DNA from: Stercorarius parasiticus
Taxonomy: Eukaryota; Chordata; Aves; Charadriiformes; Stercorariidae
Assembly: GCA_013396915.1 (NCBI GenBank)
Contig: VWZL01002055.1
Location: forward strand, 196,040-260,039
DNA length: 64,000 nt
Direction of reading: 5' to 3'
In this document: one piece after another, positions 1 to 12,708 of the stretch
How the letters are laid out: each line of letters opens with the position of its first letter
Numbering within the stretch: position 1 is the stretch's first letter
Notes under the pieces: model-generated
Seen by the model: the letters and a program-made list of their open reading frames with translations, nothing else
The model's database searches: none
Told to the model about the DNA's origin: nothing
Made by a program: the position numbers and the translations under genes

Positions 1-589
1 TAGGCCAAGAATGACGGGCAAGACCGATAACTCTAAGGTTTTATCTATACAAAGAAATGTCAGTATTTTTTTTGCTGCAAAAGATGTGAAATCAGAGCTA
101 GTAAACTCAGTCTGGTGGCATGCGCACTCTGAAGGTACGTGACGTACTAATCTCCTCATTCTGCAAAACTATGAGGTTTTCTCCTGAACTGTTATTGTCC
201 TAGTGTTCACAAGCTATAAGTTAATAGACATTTACAAAAACTGTTTTTAAACTGAATATATGACTACTTCAGAAAACTGACATTACTATGATTTGAAAAA
301 ATTCCAATTTGAATACAGAACTAACAGACATGAAGGAACAGAAATAAGACAGACAAAATGGAACTGGGGTCTATTTCTAACACACAAAACCCCTACCATC
401 TTCCTATCAATATGGCGATTAAGCTTTATCAGCCATACAACAATTTTTGCCTTTCTTTATTTTTTGCATTGTCAAAAATGGAAGCTGCCTTTCAAATGCA
501 AAAATGTAAAAGTCACTGTAATTAAAGGAATTGCTGCTACAAGTTCATTTCTGTGAAATTAAATTTAAAAAAAAAATGAAAAAAGGGAA

Positions 590-613
590 AGAAGGAAGGA
601 AGGAAGGAAGGAG
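590..613. repeat. (GAAG)n microsatellite
   Basis: About five uninterrupted GAAG units follow an A-rich stretch. This is a simple polypurine repeat, probably length-polymorphic, with no sign of association with a retroposon tail. Confidence 0.85.
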
Positions 614-1191
614 TTTAAAGCCTAGATGTTTAGACAGCCCTGCAAGCCCCCTTGTGACCTTACTCTGATATTTAACAAAACATTAATCTTCTTGCCAGCA
701 ATTATAAAGAATACAGTGATGTAGCTGGGGCTCAGTGAGTGAGTAATAGTAATTCCATTGTTCTCTTTTATTTATGCCTTGGCTGTACCAGGCAGATGAG
801 GTAAGTTGGGGCTTTTTATATGTTATTATTCTGAACTGGCAATACATAAAGGCTGATTACACAAATATCTGTCTGTTTCTGAAGCACTGTTTCACACCTC
901 CTTCCAGCTCATGATCAAAGCGTTTCAACATTTTATTATGAAATCATGAATCCCCCCTTAGTTTGCATATGAATTATAGTCTTTTTTTAAAAAACACTGG
1001 TGTACAACAGCGACAGTGCCTTTTGAACCAAGGAACAAAACAAGGTGTTACACATTACTTCTTGAAGGCAATGACTTGCTGAATAACTCTGTTTGTTGGA
1101 GCACAGTCCAACCTCCCTATTGAATACAAAAGCCTTGAGACCAAAGAATTTTTTTCTGTGAACAGGCCAGTGATTTTGTTTCACTTGTAAG

Positions 1192-1206
1192 AAAAAAAAA
1201 AAAAAA
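1192..1206. repeat. A15 homopolymer
   Basis: Fifteen consecutive A residues. No coding-like or retroposon-like sequence lies on its 5' side, so it is read as simple sequence and not as the tail of a processed pseudogene. Confidence 0.8.
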
Positions 1207-4200
1207 GGCAAGCAGATCACTATTAACAAGTTGAGAAAACGTTGCCATGTAGCTGTAATTATAGCAAATCTAAAAGAGCTTTCCTCTGCTTTTCTGAAAT
1301 GCGGTAGTTATACTAAATATTGAAAATAATTTGATTATTTAGTTAATAACATCCCACATTCTGAAAGGTTCTAAGTGAGTTCCACATATGTACCCTAAAG
1401 GGAAGAATGGCCAGGAAGGCAGCAAAGCACGGCCTAGTAAGGTATAAGCTAGTATATCCTGCACCTACTTCTTCGGAGAACTGTTATGGTATCTTTAAGA
1501 TTGATACTCACTACGCTTCAAGGATCAAACTCCTGATGCTCAGTCTTTCTACTTCAGAAAGAGGAGGGGTTAAGTTATCCACACTGATTTTTTACCCTCT
1601 AAGAAATTTGCATTTCAAAGTCTCAGAACCATGAATCAGCGATAAGGTTTCCACTGACTTTTACAAGAACAACATCCAGTTGTTGATGCTTATGCTAAGA
1701 CACATATTCCTGTGTGACATATATACCTAATGAAATGCCAGCAGTTGTTCTTTTACATATACCATGTTTTCCTTCACTCTAGTCTGAAAAGTGTGCCATT
1801 CCTATAAAATATGTTTATATTCTAAAGATTTTTCAAGTTTGCTTTACAGAATACAAATATTAACTGGGAACAACCTTATGAATAGAAAGGACATTTTATT
1901 AGGCTTTACTGTTGGTGATTTGCGACTATTCATGCCATTTGTGCCACTTCAGTCAAAGCAGGATTTGGTCCATAATTATTGACCTCTTTTGTTTGTAATG
2001 CCACCTTCTCGCCCTGTTCACTTCTCTGTATTGGCAGAGACAGATTCAGCTCATCTCTAGAAATCTGATAATGTCACCAAATCAACATTTAAGGTGGGAG
2101 GGTAAAGAGAAATTGCTTCTATGTTTCATTACCTGCCTAAAGAATGAAGAATTTAAGCTCTGATCACAGCACTTCCACGCAACTATACAGTGAAAGATCA
2201 TATAGCCAAGGCAACAGCCTAGCTAAGAATACTTGGTTTGTTAAGAGATTTTTTCAGATCATCAGTAGGTGGCTGAAATAATTAAACTTAAAACAGCATT
2301 TGTTTTCTGAACTGCTAAAGGTTTGGCTTCTTCCACTGAATGGTATTTTCCTCTTGGAGTAAACCCATGGAGGTTATCCAAAAGCAGATTCAACTCAATG
2401 GCAGCAAGCGTAACCTGGCTGTGTACGACTAGTGGGACTGCAGTGCTGGGGCTATGAGAACTCATACATCCCTTGTCATGTGAAATAATTTCTTTTGCCA
2501 GCCAGTTCAGTACATTTGAAACATTTTGCAAAATTGGCTACCACTTCAGACTTTCTTCATGAAATAACTTTGAATATGCATCTTTGACCTCACGATCGGG
2601 TCTTCAGTACAGCCTAAAGCAGGGGTGGGTTTAGATTCTGCACACTAACATAACTGCATTTTCTATACCAGCATATTTTAAAGCAGAACAGAATGGCTTT
2701 GCATTGTGTGAGACTAACAATTACCTTTTTATCAGTATCAATACATTATTATTGAAATTAATTAATTCATATATGAAAACCCCTAATATTACTCAATCTC
2801 CTTGTGCAAACTTAATAGAAGCACCAGACCAAAAAAGGAGATATCTCTCTCTGAATGTCAAACTTCAGAAAATAATCCATCTGCTCCTATTCACAGACAG
2901 ACAGGCCACATCTCCGAGCTCCATGCTCTCCATGCATGAGACAAAAACTCACAAAGGCAAGAATTCAGAGTTGAGCCTTATGCCCTGCTCATAATTTGTT
3001 TCATTGTTGCAGCACATATGAGATATGTAAGACCCCCAGCAGCTTCGAAGCTCCTGCTCTGTTCCCGCACAATAGGGGTGAGTTAAGGATTGCATTGTCT
3101 CCATATCCCCTCAGCCTGGTGCCTCTGTAAGCTTTAAAGAAGATATTTAATGTTATCTGAATGAGGTTTTATGACAATGTTGAAGAAACAAAATAATATT
3201 TGGGAAAAGTGATATAATCCTCTCTCAAACTAAAATACATTAAAACTGCCTCAATATATCATGCAACTCATTATGTGAGGTTACAACATTCCTCTGAGCT
3301 ATGAATTTACATAGTACTGGAAACCATAAAAGATACGAAAAGGCACTTGTAGCCAATTCTGTAAGAAAGATATTTTTTAATTTGAGAAAATATAATTTTT
3401 GCAGGACAGATACTTATAAGACGAACCTAGTAAATTTCTACTTCAAAAACTAATTTTATGGAACAAAATTTATCAAAGCTAATGTTCTATAATGTGGCTT
3501 TGCCCATTTTTTACATTATTATCTTAATAATTATTTTGTAGTCTTATGAATCCCAGACTTTATAGGGTAGATATTGCATTCGCTATACTTTAATGGATCA
3601 CAATGACAACTACTTTTAGAAGCATTACTGTATCACATGCACAGAATCCACCACCACGGAGTATTTAAATAACATGAAATCCATACAGAACAGTATCATA
3701 ACTAGATGCAGTTATCAAAACAAGCTTCATTTGAAAGGCTTAGAAATCCTCGTTCTTTACCTCTTTTCTACTTAACAGCGCTTAAGTGTTTAGAACACGT
3801 GAACCTTTCTGTAAAATTTGTAAAAACAATACTTTCAATATTATCAATTAAGCTGCAGGTTGCATAAAGATTTGGAGTACATCTTGAGGCACTCAGAAGG
3901 AAAAAGGCTACCTAGGAACAAAATGGTACTGTATTATGCTGATGCAATTAACATATTTTACCATTTGTCATGTTACTGGCCCATGTAGCCTTGTATTCTC
4001 TACCTAGAAATATCTGATATTTTTGCAGGTTAACTAGAGATAAGAGCGTTCACAGTTCTAGAGCTCTAGGTCAAGATGACTTTTAGGTCTCCCAATACTG
4101 GAACACATAGAGTATTTTAGTTAAGTATTGCTGACTCAAGGACATCTTTAAGAATGAAAAAAGAACCACAAGCGCAGCACAACTAGTAGAAATGCTAGAG

Positions 4201-5211
4201 CCCGAGTTATCTTAATTTCAGGTTTCTGAATTATCAGGGCAAAAGTACTATAATGAGCTCTTATTACCCAGAAGCAAAGTTGCAAGTAGTAATGGTTTAA
4301 GAAAAATACTGAACAAACACAGGGTGGAACAGCATGTTCTTCTCGGAGTAAAACAACCTTCAGCTTCCTTAGGGTAGGTAGAAGCAGTTATATGTTTCCT
4401 TTGAGTGCTGCTGCTACCAGAACCCTGAAGGGGAATTAGGAGAGAGCTGGGTACCCTTCTAATTTGGGAAAGTGGTCACGGAAAAATAAAGGGGGAGGAT
4501 ATAAACATTGGCTGATCAGCACACATGTATCCTATTTTGAAATTTTCTGAGAAATTTTGCTGTTTTGTCTCTCCAGCTGCACAGTTACTGAACTTCTGCT
4601 AAAGTGGATGAGGAAGAAATGTTATTTTTTGGCTCTAACGTGGCATTCTACACTTGAGACTGTTGTGCGAGGTAAGCTTAGCTTGCCTTGCACTTGTTGC
4701 TGCCATATGGAATTTAGAGTAGCCTTTGACTGGTTTCTTCTTTCATATTCTGATCCTGCAATTTCCACTTGTCAACTGCAGTTAATACACATTTCCAAAC
4801 TCTGTGCTTACTGTAGCAACAGTACGTCTAGGGTCAGCTTCAAATCAATCACCGTAACAGTCTCCCCGACAAACTTGCTACATCTCCTCTTTCTAAATTG
4901 GAGGCTGATGAGAATCAAGTAGCTCATGTGATTTTCTATTTTTCCCCAAATTTTCTCATTACTGTGACATTTGCTACATTTCTGGAATTCATTCACGTGT
5001 TTCACACTGATTCTCAGTTTACAAAGCCATTTTGCAATACCACCTAAAAATATGACCATGACAATGATTACAGAAGCATTTAATGATTTTTGTAACTTCA
5101 AAACAAGATGTTACGGTAAGACCTATACGTAGTCTCAGGCAAGAAAGTACAAACCCGAAAGTTCAAAAGCTCTCTCTTGGCAACCAACCTCAGAGGCGTG
5201 TAGAAGATCAA

Positions 5212-5223
5212 ACACACACACAC
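5212..5223. repeat. (AC)6 dinucleotide repeat
   Basis: Six AC units. Short and ordinary; listed only as a potential length-variable site. Confidence 0.8.
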
Positions 5224-6330
5224 GCTCAACAAAAATTTTCACTAGAAATGTGAGGTTCTGCTCTTGGGCACACTTGGACCATCATTCACAGAATCCACAA
5301 TTAAAGCATTCTTTTCCCTACACCCCCACAGTTTGAATAAACTTGCACCTCCAAGCACAGCTGGTCACTCCTCCTTTCCCCCCACCTCTTTTGCCCAGCA
5401 TATGAAGGAGCTGGAACCCATTCCTGAAGTAATTTTAACCTACTTTTCCCACCTTCTGGATAATTTTGGAAGGAAAAATTGTCTTCTGCTGAGGCTACCC
5501 TACGTTAGCCTAGCCAGCTTTGGGATTATGACTCACAGATCTTTTAACAAATCAACAAGCAAGATCAAGGCACTTAAAATTGGGTACCGTATCAATGGTG
5601 GTAAAGGTGCTGTATTAAACAATGACTGACCTAGGCCCTGTTTGTGGGCTAGACCAAGATCTACAGAGGTACCAAGGTGCCTAATTCCTGTCCAATTCAA
5701 TGAGATTTCAGTTTTTAATTCCTAGAGTCTGCAACTCAGAAATAGTTACACAAAGGAAATGAGATGAAACTTGGGCTCCCATGCAACTTCATGTCATTTT
5801 AGGTACAGAAATGACTTGGCAAGCACACAGAAGACACCACCTGACTGGCATAGGCAGGGAGGCAAGCATTAAGTATGCAGCTCCTAAATCAGCCACAGTT
5901 ACACTGCTGAGCAGAACAACTGTTAAATACTTTTAAAATTTAGACTCCGAATACGTACAGAAAATGGCTATGGGATTAGGCCATATACAGTTTTTGAAGA
6001 TATCTTTTGTCTCTGTAGCATCTGTTCTCATTATGAACTCATTTTCTTATCTATGCTTGGGTCCATTTCTTAAGTCTGAATACTTGACAAATATTTCCAC
6101 CGGCTTACATGGATAATCAAAGTCTGAAAGTAATACTTTCAATATGGTTAGTTCATTAGGAAAATAAAAAATACATTTGCACTATTTCAGTGCTTCTGCT
6201 TCCAATGAAATTTTACATTACTTTGTAAATAATGCTAATATTTATCTATATAATCTCAGCATCTTTAACAAATTAACAGTACAGAGTATCAGTGAAGATG
6301 CTATTTATATCTGATACGCATTCTTCCCAG
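5224..6330. other. Non-coding; possible very old interspersed repeat at 5636-5760
   Basis: A 121-codon plus-strand open frame at 5264-5629 has no recognisable domain and no good flanking splice sites, and is not called as a gene. Just after it, about 5636-5760 carries words (AGGTGCCTAATTCCTG, then TCAATGAGATTTCAG) that resemble old interspersed repeats common in turtle, crocodile and bird DNA. The match is from memory and too degraded to name a family. Confidence 0.3.
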
Positions 6331-7020
6331 TCATAATGGGACTGATGTAAGACCATCACTTCAGTCAGATATTTCTCTCTCTGAGACATTTCCTTGCTCT
6401 CTGTTGCCAAAGTCTATTGTTAACTGTTCATAAAAGGTCTTCCTAGAGACTGATATGTTGCATGGGGTCCTTTACATGTCTCTCTCTATTCATGCTGAGA
6501 TCATATCTACTGATTTTCTAGCTCTTCTCCTCCAGGTTCTGTGCTGCAGTGCCTTCCTTTTTGAAGTTTCTATTTTCATAGATGACCACTACTTTCTTAC
6601 ATTTAATTCCTCCTAAGTGCTGTAATTTCCCAAATGTTTTTAATTCCATAAGCTGTTTCCTGTGATCTTCTCCAGACTACTTCTCAGCATGGTTTTCAGT
6701 TTTCTCTGGGGCTATATTTTTTTTTTATCCACCTCTTCCTCTCCTCTCTCTTCCCTCAGCATACAGCAGCACTGGCCTCCTTCAGCCATAGCTCATTTGT
6801 CTGTTTAGCATCTGTTTGTCATTCATACCCCTTGATGTTATAACGCTCATCTTTTTCATATTCTCATCTATAGCCCACTGTGAATACTTGCACAATGCTT
6901 TAGAGTCACCATAGAACATTTAGTTCTATTTCTTCTAATAGGATATTTGCCTCCTTATCTTCAATAGTCTCCTTCTTCCTCAGGAAGTTTTAATATTGTC
7001 ATCACTATTTTAAATTTACT
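6330..7020. other. Pyrimidine-rich tract on the plus strand (strand-asymmetric)
   Basis: About 700 bases with marked T+C excess on the plus strand. Hand counts of sample 60-base rows give roughly 67, 72 and 78 percent pyrimidine, the peak being near 6720-6780 where runs of TCTTCC and CTCTCC dominate. No long open frame spans it. It could be the antisense of an A-rich transcript or ancient retroelement, or simply a strand-biased spacer. No family could be assigned. Confidence 0.5.
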
Positions 7021-8170
7021 GTTTCCTGCAGCTGATCTTTAATTAGAAAGCTGTAATGGGACAGTGTATTTGCAGAAGCCCCGCTTGTCCAGCCTACAGA
7101 TATAAGAATTCCCCCCTAAACACCAAGTTTGTCAGATGCCAAAACGCAAGCCTTCCATTACTTCTATTACACACAAGGAATCCCACTGAAAATATCCTGA
7201 AATGTCCAAATAGTCAGAACACATTAATACCAAAAATAAACTGGTATACTTCGTGAAAAAAATGCACTAACTTCGTAGAATTAACTTCAGGCACAACGAT
7301 GGCTAAAATTGGTACGTAGTGGGCATACTCTTCTAAGTTTTACCTCCGTTGTTTCTCTATACATCTGTGAACCAATGCAAGCTAAATAAAGTGAAATTTT
7401 TGCACAAGGTTCTGTCCTGAGGCTAAATGAGTTTTGTCCATTGCTCTGAAATTATTGTAATCAGTATTTATTTTTGACAAAACTTGAAGGCCAGAATCAT
7501 ATATCAAGGCCCAGTTCTGACATGAAAAATACACCCATTTTTTATATAAAAGAAGAAAGCCTACAAGCTATGCATCTGAGAGATAAGGTGAATACAAAAC
7601 AGATGAGGAAAGCCCAAGGTAACGGTGAGATGATAATGGCTAGTGTAATAAGCAGGGCTACTGCACCTCAACTGCTTGGCTATGATTAAACTAATTTAAT
7701 AACTGCTACCATGCTAAGAAAAGGAATTAATAGCAGAATGGTACTTTATTGTCTTCTCTATTCTGTAATTTACTCAGCACCAAAGTATTTATTAGAAACA
7801 TATTTATTGTGTACTCACTTTTGGACATGCCGTATGTTCTTCTACTTATGATGTAATAATTTGTGTTTGGATTTTTTTTTAAAGTGCTGTATAAAAAGAC
7901 TAAAGCTGAAACTGGAAAAAGTCACTAGATATCAGTGCTGAAAGTGAGATCAATTTCATAGGAAGAAATTCATGCCTCTAATGAGAAGTTTGCTGTAATG
8001 AAATGAAGGAGATCAAAGCTGATAGAAAGCAAAGCTATGTAATGAAACAGTGATTTAAGAAGCCTGGGACATTCATTTTATTTTCATTGTAAGATAGGTT
8101 ACTTGCCTTACTGTTTGGTATTGTTTATTCTGGTGTCTGTACATGGTTTTGATTATATTAATTAGATTAT
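7021..8170. other. AT-rich non-coding DNA, nothing recognised
   Basis: Only short open frames (70 codons or fewer), without family resemblance. A T-run near 7870 and scattered ATTA-type words are the only notable sequence. Confidence 0.55.
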
Positions 8171-8255
8171 TGGCCAAATTCTAAACCGTTGTAAATCAAA
8201 ATTGCTCTTCTGACTCCAGTGAATGACAGTGACTTATACCAGCTGATGATCTACC
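8171..8255. repeat. Degenerate ancient palindromic/MITE-like repeat
   Basis: The segment opens with TGGCCAAATTCT and closes with ACCAGCTGATGATCT; in between lie GTAAATCAAAATT and GACTCCAGTGAATG. This order resembles a well-known old sauropsid element whose two ends are imperfect inverted copies (a GGCC-AGAT-type end pairing with a GTGTAAAT block). The ends here still pair partly when one is reverse-complemented. The identification is by remembered pattern, not alignment, and no target-site duplication was found. Confidence 0.4.
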
Positions 8256-8975
8256 CTTCAATGTCTTACAGGATAAAGATTTTGCAAAACTTCTAAAAAG
8301 TTTGCTTGTTTGTGAAAACGTTACAATTTATTGTAGTTTTGCAAATGGATAGAATTTCTTGCTGTAAATACTTTAATTAGTATTATAAAATGAATTGAAA
8401 TTTAATTAAAGATGAAAAAAAAGCACAGTGGAAATTTTTAAAAGGACAAAAACAGCAAGAAACACTCCCAGATTTGAATGCCATTTTAACAGTAATCTGA
8501 ACCAACATCTGAAACGTGTTATATAATTTTAAACATATACTAAAAATTATTTTCTTCCATCTTAGAGCAAGTGCAGACTCAATAGTTGTTCCAAAGCTTT
8601 TAGTTATTTTTCCCCTCAACCTCTAGATGTAAACAAACAAGAATGCTAATTAAAAATGTTACTGCAGGCAAGAATCTTGTCAAAGTAGTTAAACAGGGTT
8701 AGACTCAATCAACAGAAGGTAGGGCAACCTCTAGAGAAGGCATTCATCACGTAAACACATTGTATTTATTCAAACAGTGATAATCCAACAGTTTGAAACC
8801 AACGCCTTAGTACATTATTGAAAAATACTACTGTTGCTCTTAAGAAAAATAAAACGTGTGTTCACCTCTTTTAATGTATATAATGATCATGGCACATTTG
8901 TGACACTGAGTAGCTGGGCAGGTTTCATTGAGGATTGTTGTACCCTTAATTCTTCAAATTTTCCTCATTTCTCAG

Positions 8976-9065
8976 AGACCATTGTCAATGGCGCCGTTTG
9001 CAGTTTCTCCACTATGACTGCAATTTTACTAGGGTTTATGAAGCGTCGAGTACAAAAGGGAAAAG
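8976..9065 (+). other. Candidate exon (90 bp), product unknown
   Basis: A strong pyrimidine-rich acceptor ending TTTCTCAG sits at 8968-8975, and an AAAAG|GTAAAC donor follows 9065, enclosing exactly 90 bp. It is open in two frames. One translates to a segment with a hydrophobic stretch followed by a basic tail (KRRVQKGK). Three CpG dinucleotides (GGCGCC and GCGTCG) in 90 bp are unusual in this CpG-poor neighbourhood. The frame extends upstream to an ATG at 8834 without a stop. It could be an exon of a long non-coding transcript, a coding exon of an unrecognised gene, a conserved element, or chance. No partner exon could be joined. Confidence 0.25.
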
Positions 9066-12000
9066 GTAAACTTGATTTCTAAAAGGAGGTCAGACTGGCT
9101 TTTACACAGGCACAGTTAACATGGTAACAGCTTGGCTGTTAAGCTCTTTGAAATAAGGCATGTAAATTCAACAGGTTTTACCTGGGTACATCTAAAGGGT
9201 TGGAAACCGAAAGCATTTCTCTGGGTCTGAATCTGGCTACACATCCTTCCAGCGTTCCCTCTAGAAGGTGACCTCGGCTTTCAAATTTAGACACAGTCAA
9301 TGAGACTTGTTCGACTTGAACTTGGAAAGCATTTATCTATGTGAATAGTCCAAAATGACAAGAACTGATGCCTCTTGAATGCAAGAAAGCTCCACTGAAG
9401 AAGAAACACCCTATTCTGCCAACCCACTGAGACCTATGACACTATTAATTGAGGTCTCCATGAAAATCAATAAAATCCCTAGCGAAGATGATCACTTTAT
9501 GGCACACGCTGGCCCTGAAAGGTCTTCAGGGATGCAGAGAAACTGAGAGTTTTCAAGGGCAGGAGATGGAAGCAGGCACTGCTGTAACCCAAATGGACCC
9601 AACAGGATTCACAGGAACTCAGGGCCTGAGACGCAGCACCACAAGGTACTTGCTCCGCAAAGAGCCCAGTCCATTGCTATTGGTAGCAATTATGTTAAAT
9701 AATCCAGTTTACAAAACGTAAGAGTTCCATCTGAAACCTTTTGTCTATTTTGCTCATATAAAGAAGCAGTTCCTCAGTCTAAATAAGCACTAAAAGTTTG
9801 AAAACTTTCTGATAGTCTATATTTATTTACCATCTCGTTCTATGTCTCTCTGGCAAACTGTCTCTGCTATGTCTACACCCAGAGGGGAACACTCCTGCAG
9901 AAAGAGTGTGTCCAGGTTCTTGATGCTCTGGATTTGGTCTGGGTGTTTTTCTTCTGATATACAGTGTTAATGTCTCAATGGCTCTGCAGAATTGCCATTG
10001 GTTTTTCAATTGTTGTTTTGTCACTTAGTTGAATATAGGGTTACGTATTCTCTCACTTTCTGTTTTTGCATTGCATTTTTAATGAGATTGCTGATTATAC
10101 TTCTTACCTGTAGAAAAAATTTAAAAGTCTGTTTGACACAGTGCAATGATGGAGAAGTGCAAAAGGAGCATCAGTAAAATTTACCATTCAAATAGATCCT
10201 TATATATTCTGCGATACACGTCAATACAGTCAAGGCAGTCTACTTTATATTCAAGACAACAGTCATTCAGTAAGTTGAAACTTTTTTCATGGATGCCTTT
10301 CATCTGACATAATTTTGAGTAAGTTCTATCTGGAAAATTATCAGGTCGTGTAGTATTTTAGACTTTCCAAAGCTTCATTTCAATGTATTTGAAACAAAGT
10401 AAAAAAAAATTCACTTGACTTCACATTCCTGTTTTTTCCTTGTGGGGCAATGTATCTATAAGTTAATATACAAATACGATATTACAAAAAGACAAAGCTG
10501 ACTTAATAGTAAAATAAATATGCCCATATGTTCAGATAACTAAGTGAAATTCAATTCTGTCTGTGTCTGTATATTTAGGTAGCTACCTTCAACAAAGAAC
10601 CTACATGCTACAATTAGTAATGTAAAGAGGATTTGTATAGATGGGGGAGCTCAATATGCAAGTTCAAATGAACTTGTGTTCTTCTGTAATTTATACTTTT
10701 CTTTTTAAGACAATATGTTCTCATGTTTTTCCAAGAAGAGATGTATAACTTAGAGTTTTGGGCACTGATCCATTTTACACATTTCCTGATCTGCCCTTGT
10801 GTTACTGGAAAACTTATTCCAGGATGAAAGCTCAGTTTGTGTAAGAAATAAAATCAATTCAATTTAACAGAGATGACTGTTGCACAAACACATGTATGCT
10901 GTGTTACACACAAATGCTGACATTTATCAGTATCATTTAGAAGCAACCAAATAAACTCCTTCTAGTGGACCAAATTTCTAATGGGTATATTTATGTAACA
11001 TTTGCATCCAACTTAGAACAGCCTGCGCTCTGTATAAAGTTTCAAATAGGAGTGCTAAAACGGTGCATTTCTATCCCATTGAACTGCGATTTTATGAATC
11101 TGGCAACAGTTTTGGAAGATAATGTACTTGCTAGCCAAAAAGTCCATTCAGAAAATAACCTTACTCCTACTTTGATGTACGAACGTAACAACAGACTTCT
11201 TTAGGAAGGGATATGACCCATCTTATTTTTACATGTTACATTCTTTTTTTCCTAATGTCAAAGATGCTTATCTTAGTGAAAGGCTTCTCCACGGATTATA
11301 TTCTCCTTCTTTTCTTTCTAGGCTACCCTCAAGATGAATGAACTTTATCTTTTCAGGAAGTTAAAATTTTTATTTAAAATGTGAAATCTCGTTGAGTCCC
11401 AGGGTTAAGTGCATGGTTTCAAAGCTGATATGCTTTGAACATACGGCTCTCTTATTTCTAGCTATATTTAACATTCTTTTATCTTGAAACATTTTGTTCA
11501 ATTTCTCAGAAATGCCATTTGTTTAAAAACGCTTTTTGAGGATCAAGTCTCCAGAAGGACTATCTCTTTCCTCTATTTATATACAGCACACAATCCTGGC
11601 AACAATTTAACTCCAGTAAATTGGAGAAATTCCACCTGGACTAAGTGCCTCACAATCGAACTGTCGGTGTGTTTCAGAAGATGGTTCACTATCAGATGGC
11701 AATGGAAAGTATGTTGCATTTCTCTTTGCATCAAGGGAAACAAAATCATTTATGAAAAGGTTTTACCTCAGGGGATGGGCGTACCTTAATCCGCTCTAAG
11801 CTTGTCCTTACTCTCCGAGTGCTTTGTATTGCAATTTTTGCTAAAGCGCCCCAGGTCAGACTGGGATTCCTACTGAATCTGGAGACAGTACACTTCATTC
11901 TAGACTATATACATTTCATTAATACTTTGTTTAAAAAAACACCACTCCCAGACATCTGCCTATTAAATATTTCAGTTGAGGAATCAGGATTTATGAGATA

Positions 12001-12670
12001 CAAAATCTAAGTCAACTGAACAGAATAATTTCAGTGTTTCATAGGTACTCAGAAGAGAAATCCTAAAATGTGTTTTGGGGAACCACGCTACTTCCAGTAT
12101 CACTGGGAAAGAACCAATCCTGAATAAACATGAAGCGTTTTGAGAGCTACAATAACGAAAACATGTACAAACTTGACTTCAAGTATGACTTGTATGTGCC
12201 ATTTCCATTAATGAAAGTGTTCTGTTAAGCAATCTGGATTATATCCAGAGTGTTCACCCCTAAGAAAAAGCAATCCCTCTTGTAGCAGTGATATTACATA
12301 ACAAGATAAGGCTACTTGATATATTAAAATTACAAGAAATAACAACTCTTGAAGGTACTTACAATTAGGATACTGTTAAAAAAAGCAGAATCAAGTGGCA
12401 CATACTTCTTACCCCCTGAGTCCCAATCCAACCAGTTCTGCCCTTATACCTGCAGAAGAACAGAAGGAAAACATGTAAGGTTTGAGTGAAAAAGTAGGCG
12501 TCCAACCTGGGCTGATCAGACACATGGATGTAGCAGCATTCTCCCCACTTGCAGATCTCAGGGGAATATTCTAGCCACCGCCTAGATATCTTCTGTATCA
12601 ACTCTCTCAACTTCTCCTATTAAGTTTTTAATTTTTAATTTCTACAAGTACATAGAGATAATGTAGAACT
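9066..12670. other. Non-coding DNA, nothing recognised
   Basis: Several short open frames (up to about 100 codons near 11.5 kb) show no family resemblance. Base composition rises modestly around 9.5-9.7 and 9.85-9.95 kb without becoming CpG-rich. No repeat family was recognised. Confidence 0.5.
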
Positions 12671-12708
12671 ATTGTAGAAATATTTCTACGATATTGTAGA
12701 AATATTTC
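12671..12708. repeat. Short 22-bp-period tandem duplication with internal perfect palindrome
   Basis: The word ATTGTAGAAATATTTC occurs at 12671-12686 and again at 12693-12708, a spacing of 22 bases. The first copy overlaps a perfect 16-bp palindrome, GTAGAAATATTTCTAC, at 12674-12689. The second copy has lost the palindromic end. This looks like a local replication-slippage duplication able to form a small cruciform or hairpin. No function is implied. Confidence 0.75.

Larger units (their letters stand above)
1..5210. other. AT-rich non-coding DNA, no gene recognised
   Basis: No protein-coding exon, RNA gene or young transposon is visible here. The open frames are short, include a two-strand overlapping pair near 4.8-4.9 kb, and have amino-acid compositions typical of translated AT-rich spacer. 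Small features inside are a GAAG tetranucleotide run near 590 and an A15 run at 1192-1206. Confidence 0.6.

Noticed and set aside
4557..5101. Opposed 121- and 97-codon frames
   Set aside because: They overlap on opposite strands and read as spacer translation.
5264..5629. 121-codon plus-strand frame
   Set aside because: Composition is not extreme, but there is no recognisable domain, no good acceptor before it and no poly(A) signal placed as expected.
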